Assembly (NCBI RefSeq): GCF_002454115.1
Contig: NZ_DKIH01000010.1
Location: 440,043-504,042, forward strand
Source of the DNA: Sphingopyxis sp. UBA6723
GTDB lineage: Bacteria > Pseudomonadota > Alphaproteobacteria > Sphingomonadales > Sphingomonadaceae
Length of the DNA: 64,000 bases
Reading direction: 5' to 3'
Positions 59,373 through 64,000 of the stretch are shown one piece after another (positions within the stretch are counted from its first letter, which is position 1; each line of letters opens with the position of its first letter). Both the position numbers and the translations under genes were made by a program. The notes under the pieces were generated by a model that worked only from the letters and a program-made list of their open reading frames with translations, did not search any database and was not told the DNA's origin.

Positions 59373-60950
59373 TTAGAGTTTGCGTCGGCGCAGCTGGCCG
59401 ATGGTGTCGCGATTGACCACGCCGAACAGCATGGCGCAACCAAAGAATATGACCGCGCCCAGCCCGACAATCGCACCCAGCGCGACGATCCGCTCGACCA
59501 CCCCGCCGACAAAGGCGTCACCCGCCAACGGGATCGCATAAATGAGCGCGACAGCCATCGCCGCGGCGGCGAGGATGATGCGCGCGATCCGTCCGGCGAC
59601 CCGGCCGGTCAGGCGAAACAAGCCTCTGCGGTGCAGGATCGCGTAAAGCATCGCGACATTGCACCACGCCGCGATCGACCCCGCCAACGCCAGCCCGACG
59701 ATGCCGAGCGAGGGGATCAGCGCCAAGTTTAGACCGATGTTGATCAGCAGCGAAATCGCCGCGGTCCACACCGGGGTGCGGGTGTCCTTGCGCGCAAAGA
59801 AATTGGGCACCAGCACTTTCACGAGCACATAGGCTGGCAGGCCGACGACCAGCCCGCCGACGACGGCGCCGGTCGCCAGCCCGTCGGCGACGCTATATTG
59901 TCCGCCGACGTAAAAGGCGCTGGTGATCGCCGGTCCCGCAATGAACAGCGCGACCGCCGCCGGAACGGTCAGCAGCATCGCAAGCTCGACCGCATTGCTT
60001 TGCAGGCGCGATGCGCCGTCGCGGTCATCGAGCGCGACGAAGCGCGACAATGCGGGCAGGATCGCGGTCCCTAGCGCGATGCCGATGATGCCGAGCGGCA
60101 GCTGGTTGAGGCGGTCGGCCATCGCCAGATAGGTGATGCTCTTGTCGGGCAGCATCGCGATGAAGAACAGATCGACGAAGCGGCTGATCTGATAGACCCC
60201 GGCGCCGAACACCGCGGGCAGGATCAACACCCCCATTTCGCGCACGCCGGGGGTAAGCTGCGGGCGGCGCAGCGCGGGCCGAAAGCCCGAGCGCCGTACC
60301 CAGAACAGCAGCCAGACAAGCTGGAACAGCCCGGCGATCGAGACCGAAATGGCGAGATACAGGCCGGTCGCGGCTTTGGCCGCTTCGCCGCCGTCACCCG
60401 TCGCCATCCCGATCAGCAGCGCGGCGACGAGGCAGATATTGAGCAGGATCGGCGCCGCCGCTGCTGCGGCAAAGCGCGACAGGCTGTTGAGGATCGCCGC
60501 GAACAGCGTCGCAACGCTCATAAACGCCAGATAGGGAAAGGCGATGCGTGCCATGGCGACGGTCAGGTCGAATTTTTCGCGGTCGGCGCGCAGCGCCTCG
60601 CTCGCAAACAGATGCATGATCCACGGCATCACGATCAGCAGCAGCGCCGAAAAGACGATCAGGATCGGGATCAGCACTGCCAGCACCGCATCGGCAAAGG
60701 CGCGTGCTTCGCTATGGTCGCCCTCCTTCGTCATCCGCTGGTTGAACAGCGGGACAAAGGCGGCGGCAAAGGCGCCCTCGGCGAACAGGCGGCGAAAGAT
60801 GTTGGGCAGCTGGAACGCCAGCTGCCACGCATCGGCGACCCCGCCCGCGCCGAGGATGCGGCTGAGCAGCATGTCGCGCGCGAAACCGAAAATGCGGCTG
60901 ACCATTGTCAGCCCGCCGATCGTCCCGACGCTTTTGAGCAGGCCGCTCAT
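59373..60950 (-). CDS. murJ: Lipid II flippase MurJ
   Basis: The 525-residue product has about 14 membrane segments and starts MSGLLKSVGTIGGLTMVSRI, with FARDMLLSRILGAGGVADAWQ and the family NIFRRLFAEGAFAAAFVPLF. MurJ moves lipid II to the periplasmic face for peptidoglycan synthesis. ATG 60950 is preferred; GTG 60965 adds five residues. Repeat 60980-61065 lies upstream, between it and secB. trpS follows 10 bp later. Confidence 0.95.
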   Translation of the reverse strand: MSGLLKSVGTIGGLTMVSRIFGFARDMLLSRILGAGGVADAWQLAFQLPNIFRRLFAEGAFAAAFVPLFNQRMTKEGDHSEARAFADAVLAVLIPILIVFSALLLIVMPWIMHLFASEALRADREKFDLTVAMARIAFPYLAFMSVATLFAAILNSLSRFAAAAAAPILLNICLVAALLIGMATGDGGEAAKAATGLYLAISVSIAGLFQLVWLLFWVRRSGFRPALRRPQLTPGVREMGVLILPAVFGAGVYQISRFVDLFFIAMLPDKSITYLAMADRLNQLPLGIIGIALGTAILPALSRFVALDDRDGASRLQSNAVELAMLLTVPAAVALFIAGPAITSAFYVGGQYSVADGLATGAVVGGLVVGLPAYVLVKVLVPNFFARKDTRTPVWTAAISLLINIGLNLALIPSLGIVGLALAGSIAAWCNVAMLYAILHRRGLFRLTGRVAGRIARIILAAAAMAVALIYAIPLAGDAFVGGVVERIVALGAIVGLGAVIFFGCAMLFGVVNRDTIGQLRRRKL

Positions 60951-60979
60951 GGGGCGAAACCGCACAGAATTATAGCACC

Positions 60980-61065
60980 GTGTCCCCGCGAAGGCGGGGA
61001 CCCATCTCCGGTCGGTGCTAATTTAAACTGGCCGGAGATGGACCCCCGCCTTCGCGGGGGAACAC
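60980..61065. repeat. REPIN-like inverted repeat between murJ and secB
   Basis: GTGTCCCCGCGAAGGCGGGG faces CCCCCGCCTTCGCGGGGGAA across an inner CCATCTCCGG / CCGGAGATGG pair. It shares its core with 47507-47597. Confidence 0.75.
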
Positions 61066-61100
61066 ACCTCACAGAAGGCATTTCAGAGGAAATGGAAGAC

Positions 61101-61619
61101 CTACGCCTGGCCAACCGGCACGGCGTCGCCCAGTTGCCCGGCTTCGGCCTGCTGGACCTGCTGCATGAACAGGCCGTGGAAATCGATCGGTTCGAGCAGC
61201 AGCGGTGCAAAACCGCCGTCGCGCACCGCATCGGCGACGACGCGGCGGGCAAAGGGGAACAGGATGCGCGGCGCTTCGGCAAGGAAAAACGGCTGCAACT
61301 GGTCTTCGGGGACGTTGCGGACGCCGAACAGGCCGGCATATTTCAGCTCGATCACGAACATCGTGCCCGCGTCGGTCTTCGACGTGACGTCGATCTTCAG
61401 CGACACTTCGAACAGCTGGTCGCCGACGCCTTCGGCGGCAATGTTGAACTGGACGTCGATCTGCGGCGCATCTTGCCACTGATACACCGCGGGCGCGTTC
61501 GGATTTTCGAACGACAGGTCTTTGACATATTGCGAGATCAGGCCGATCGCCGGGCTCGTGTCTTCGCCATTGGGCTGCAGGGCGGGGTTGTTGATGTCGG
61601 CGCTGGTCTCGTCAGCCAT
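61101..61619 (-). CDS. secB: Protein-export chaperone SecB
   Basis: The 172-residue product starts MADETSADINNPALQPNGED; the SecB core includes ISQYVKDLSFENPNAP, YAGLFGVRNVPEDQL and LFPFARRVVADAVRDGGF. SecB binds unfolded preproteins and hands them to SecA. ATG 61619 gives the standard N-terminus. It is divergent from timA, as in other alphaproteobacteria, and is alone in its transcript. The repeat at 60980-61065 lies downstream. Confidence 0.96.
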   Translation of the reverse strand: MADETSADINNPALQPNGEDTSPAIGLISQYVKDLSFENPNAPAVYQWQDAPQIDVQFNIAAEGVGDQLFEVSLKIDVTSKTDAGTMFVIELKYAGLFGVRNVPEDQLQPFFLAEAPRILFPFARRVVADAVRDGGFAPLLLEPIDFHGLFMQQVQQAEAGQLGDAVPVGQA

Positions 61620-61866
61620 GGTGCAATGCTTTCGCTCGAAAAGATGAAACGGGATCCGTGCCACAGGCCGTTTCGGGCCCGCGGCAGACGGTTGCGGGGG
61701 CGCTTAGCAGCGCACGCCAGCCAGCACAATGGGATCGCGGCGGCGCATGGGTCAGGGGCGAATCGTTGACCTGCCGCGCCGCCGGGGCCATGGCGTTTGA
61801 AACTTGGCCATGCATCGCCTATGTATGGGTTCTTATGTTTCCATTGCCCGCATTGGACTTTTGCCC

Positions 61867-62535
61867 GTGACTGCTTTTTCGATCGTCTTGCTCGCCATGA
61901 TTGCCGCCTTTCTCGGGATGCGGCTGTACTCGGTACTCGGCAAGCGCACCGGACATGAGCAGGAACCCGTGCTGCCGCGCCGCGATGAGCGTGCGGCGCC
62001 GTCACCGGTGCGTCTGGAGGACGGCGAAACGTCGCCATCGCCGACCGCCGCGACTGCGGACACGTCGGGCCTCGTTTACGAACCCGCCGCCGAAATCGGC
62101 CTTCGCCAGCTGCTCGCCAGCGACCGCAACTTTGATGCCGGCCGGTTCATGGAAGGCGCCGAAGCGGCGTACCGCATGATCCTCGAAGCCTATTGGAAGG
62201 GCGACCGCGACACGCTGCGCGACCTGTGCGACGACGACAGCTACGAAGCCTTTGTCGAAGCGATCGAAGCGCGCGACGCGCGCGGCGAAAAGCTGGAGAA
62301 TCGCTTGGTCGGCATCGAATCGGCCAAGATTACAGCGGTCGAAATGGACCGCAAGGAAGCGCGGATCACCGTGCGCTATCAGGCCGACATCAGCGCGATC
62401 ACGCGCGACGCCGACGGCAAGCTGATCGCGGGGTCGATGAGCGATGCGTCGCGCACCGACGACCTTTGGACCTTCCGCCGCGCGATCGGCAGCGACGATC
62501 CCAACTGGCTGCTCGACGAAATCGAAGCAGCCTGA
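61867..62535 (+). CDS. timA: Tim44-domain membrane protein (TimA type)
   Basis: The 222-residue product has an N-terminal membrane anchor (AFSIVLLAMIAAFLGMRLYS), a polar linker, and a Tim44-like domain (about residues 75-222) with FMEGAEAAYRMILEAYWKGD and WTFRRAIGSDDPNWLLDEIE. It is the bacterial relative of mitochondrial Tim44; its exact role is unsettled. The start is uncertain: GTG 61867 gives the standard short N-terminus, while an ATG at 61810 would add 19 residues. It is divergent from secB and precedes mltA by 5 bp. Confidence 0.85.
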   Translation: MTAFSIVLLAMIAAFLGMRLYSVLGKRTGHEQEPVLPRRDERAAPSPVRLEDGETSPSPTAATADTSGLVYEPAAEIGLRQLLASDRNFDAGRFMEGAEAAYRMILEAYWKGDRDTLRDLCDDDSYEAFVEAIEARDARGEKLENRLVGIESAKITAVEMDRKEARITVRYQADISAITRDADGKLIAGSMSDASRTDDLWTFRRAIGSDDPNWLLDEIEAA

Positions 62536-62540
62536 CGGCG

Positions 62541-63881
62541 ATGCCCACGGTGTACTCGTCCGGGAGACGCCGGACGCGGGTTTTCGGATTCATCTTTCTC
62601 ACCGCGCTGCCGCTCCTCGCGGGCTGCGCGTCGGTGATCCCCGATTCGGGCGATCGGCCCGTCGCCGACACGCCCGCGCCGCCGCCTGCCGCCAGCCCCG
62701 CCGTGGGCACCCCGCGTCCCTATCAGCCGCGCCCGTCCGAAAGCGGCGGCGTTGCGGCTCAGCCGATCCCCGCTACCCCGCGCGTGCCCTTGCCAGCGCC
62801 CGCGGTGCCGACCGACGCGACGACCGCCGCGACCAGCGGCGTCATCGCCGGTCCCGATTTCGCTACCCTTGGCGTGACCGCCGAACAGGCGACCACCGCA
62901 CTCGCCGCCTTCCGCATCAGTTGCCCCTCGGTCCAGCGTCGCGCTGACGCCAGCGGGCTGACGCAGGGCGCCGACTGGACCGAAAGCTGCAATGCCGCGA
63001 AAAACTGGGCCGACAGCGATGCCGCGGCCTTCTTTGCCCGTTATTTCGGCACGGTGCAGATCGGCACCGGCACCGCCTTCGTCACCGGCTATTACGAACC
63101 CGAAATCGCCGGATCGCGCACGAAACGCCCCGGTTACGACGTCCCCATCTATCGCCGCCCCGCCGATCTGGTCGATGTCGATCTCGGCCAGTTTGCGGAC
63201 GATCTGAAAGGCCGCACGATCCGCGGCCGCGTCGATGGCGGCAAGCTGGTGCGTTATTATGATCGCGCCGCGATCGAAAGCGGCGCGCTCGAAGGCCGCG
63301 GGCTCGAAATCGCGTATGCCGCCGACGCCGCCGAATTCTTTTTCCTGCAAGTGCAGGGATCGGGCCGTCTGCGCCTGCCCGACGGCGGCATCATGCGGAT
63401 CGGTTATGACACGCAGAATGGCCGCGGCTATGTCGGCATCGGCAAGCTGCTGCTCGACCGCGGCGAATTGCAGCGCGGCCAAGCCTCGATGCAGGGCATC
63501 CTCGACTATCTGCGCGCCGACCCGGTGCGCGGCGCGGCGGTGATGAACGAGAATCCCAGCTGGGTGTTCTTCCGCGAACTCACCGGCCCCGGCCCGCTCG
63601 GTGCCATGGGGCTGCCGGTGACCGGCCGCGCCAGCGTCGCCGCCGATCCCAAATATGTGCCGCTCGGCGCCCCCGTCTTCCTCTCGCTTGACCGTGCCGA
63701 ACCGAACGGCCTGTGGATCGCGCAGGATACCGGCGGCGCGATCAAGGGCGCCAACCGCTTCGACAGCTTCTGGGGCGCGGGCGAAGAGGCGCGCGCGATC
63801 GCCGGCGGCATGGCGGCGCGCGGTTCGGCGTTGCTGCTGCTCCCGCGCGCCAGCATCGCGCGGCTGATCCCGGCGCGCTGA
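62541..63881 (+). CDS. mltA: Membrane-bound lytic murein transglycosylase A
   Basis: The 446-residue product has a lipoprotein signal (IFLTALPLLAGC), a Pro/Ala-rich linker, and the MltA plus 3D domains with VTGYYEPEIAGSRT, YAADAAEFFFLQVQGSG and the catalytic Asp in WIAQDTGGAIKGANRFDSFWG. MltA cleaves glycan strands to anhydro-muropeptides. ATG 62541 starts 5 bp after timA; the longer frame is a shadow. It precedes a Smr-domain gene, an order seen across alphaproteobacteria. Confidence 0.94.
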   Translation: MPTVYSSGRRRTRVFGFIFLTALPLLAGCASVIPDSGDRPVADTPAPPPAASPAVGTPRPYQPRPSESGGVAAQPIPATPRVPLPAPAVPTDATTAATSGVIAGPDFATLGVTAEQATTALAAFRISCPSVQRRADASGLTQGADWTESCNAAKNWADSDAAAFFARYFGTVQIGTGTAFVTGYYEPEIAGSRTKRPGYDVPIYRRPADLVDVDLGQFADDLKGRTIRGRVDGGKLVRYYDRAAIESGALEGRGLEIAYAADAAEFFFLQVQGSGRLRLPDGGIMRIGYDTQNGRGYVGIGKLLLDRGELQRGQASMQGILDYLRADPVRGAAVMNENPSWVFFRELTGPGPLGAMGLPVTGRASVAADPKYVPLGAPVFLSLDRAEPNGLWIAQDTGGAIKGANRFDSFWGAGEEARAIAGGMAARGSALLLLPRASIARLIPAR

Positions 63882-63888
63882 CGCCGCC

Positions 63889-64000
63889 ATGGCGCGGCGG
63901 CTCGATCCCGACGAAAACGCGCTGTGGAAAAAGGTCGCGGCGACGGTCAAGCCGCTGGCGAAGCCGAAAGCTCCGCTTGCGCCCGCCGCGCCGCCGACGA
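63889..64000 (+). CDS. Smr/MutS2-type domain protein (N-terminal fragment, cut by window)
   Basis: The frame starts MARRLDPDENALWKKVAATV and runs off the right edge after about 37 codons. This N-terminus is characteristic of the Smr-domain protein that follows mltA in this class, a putative nuclease or DNA/RNA-binding protein. The Smr domain itself is outside the window, so the call rests on the N-terminus and position. Confidence 0.7.
   Translation, partial: MARRLDPDENALWKKVAATVKPLAKPKAPLAPAAPPT

Overview
The window is ordinary high-GC chromosome from an alphaproteobacterium, most likely a sphingomonad close to Sphingopyxis. Pointers are the rpsT-dnaA pair, the mutM / ubiE-ubiB ... coaBC-dut block, a timA-mltA-smr cluster beside secB, a TonB receptor next to a TPR-sulfotransferase, an AcfC-free housekeeping layout with BepA-like M48 protease and RNase E, and GANTC (CcrM) sites clustered before dnaA. 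The genus is inferred from gene content and protein style, not from a marker search. No tRNA, rRNA, CRISPR array, prophage or insertion sequence was recognised.

Layout. 1-9.1 kb: a nucleoside transporter cut by the left edge, then a tightly coupled operon yhhQ-argB and yggT-folD-lipoprotein-marC, an OmpA lipoprotein, a CorC/HlyC membrane protein, a GT14-like glycosyltransferase and HU. 9.2-19.7 kb: cobQ with an S41 peptidase, an NTF2-like protein, ppx-rlmE, a glycine-zipper protein, a phytase-like esterase, rpmB, tadA, a sirtuin and dapB-nth. 19.9-32.3 kb is the most accessory part: an M20 peptidase, an AraC regulator with a divergent SDR, a BetI-like repressor with a clear operator, a Rieske oxygenase and a PYROXD2-like flavoprotein, facing an amino-acid permease, a TonB receptor and a TPR-sulfotransferase. 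32.3-39.8 kb: an unusual membrane-anchored DsbA-fold protein, a BepA-like protease, RNase E with a terminator-like leader, and a cell-wall amidase. 40-47.5 kb: a sugar-lactone oxidase / DSD1-type PLP enzyme / TetR operon, then PBP1A, prfB and a lipoprotein methyltransferase. 47.6-55.3 kb: dsrE-thiF-dut-coaBC, a ccdAB toxin-antitoxin pair, a small membrane protein, ubiB-ubiE, mutM and rpsT. 55.3-64 kb: dnaA, a DUF4136 lipoprotein, trpS-murJ, secB, timA, mltA and a truncated Smr gene.

How it fits together. Most genes are housekeeping: amino-acid and folate biosynthesis (argB, dapB, folD), translation and RNA maturation (rpmB, rpsT, prfB, trpS, tadA, rlmE, rne), replication and repair (dnaA, nth, mutM, dut), and envelope biogenesis (PBP1A, murJ, amidase, mltA, OmpA, M48, DsbA-like, secB, timA). 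Stop/start overlaps (ATGA, GTGA, TTGA, TGATG) join at least eleven gene pairs, so translational coupling is common. Gene ends are marked by clean hairpins, and eight intergenic spots carry REP/REPIN-like inverted repeats, two of them nested one inside another.

The observations most worth following are a terminator-like hairpin 35 nt before rne, the operator-controlled oxygenase cluster, the fused DsbA-fold protein beside a BepA-like protease, the nested repeats, and the ccdAB insertion in the ubi-coaBC-dut neighbourhood.
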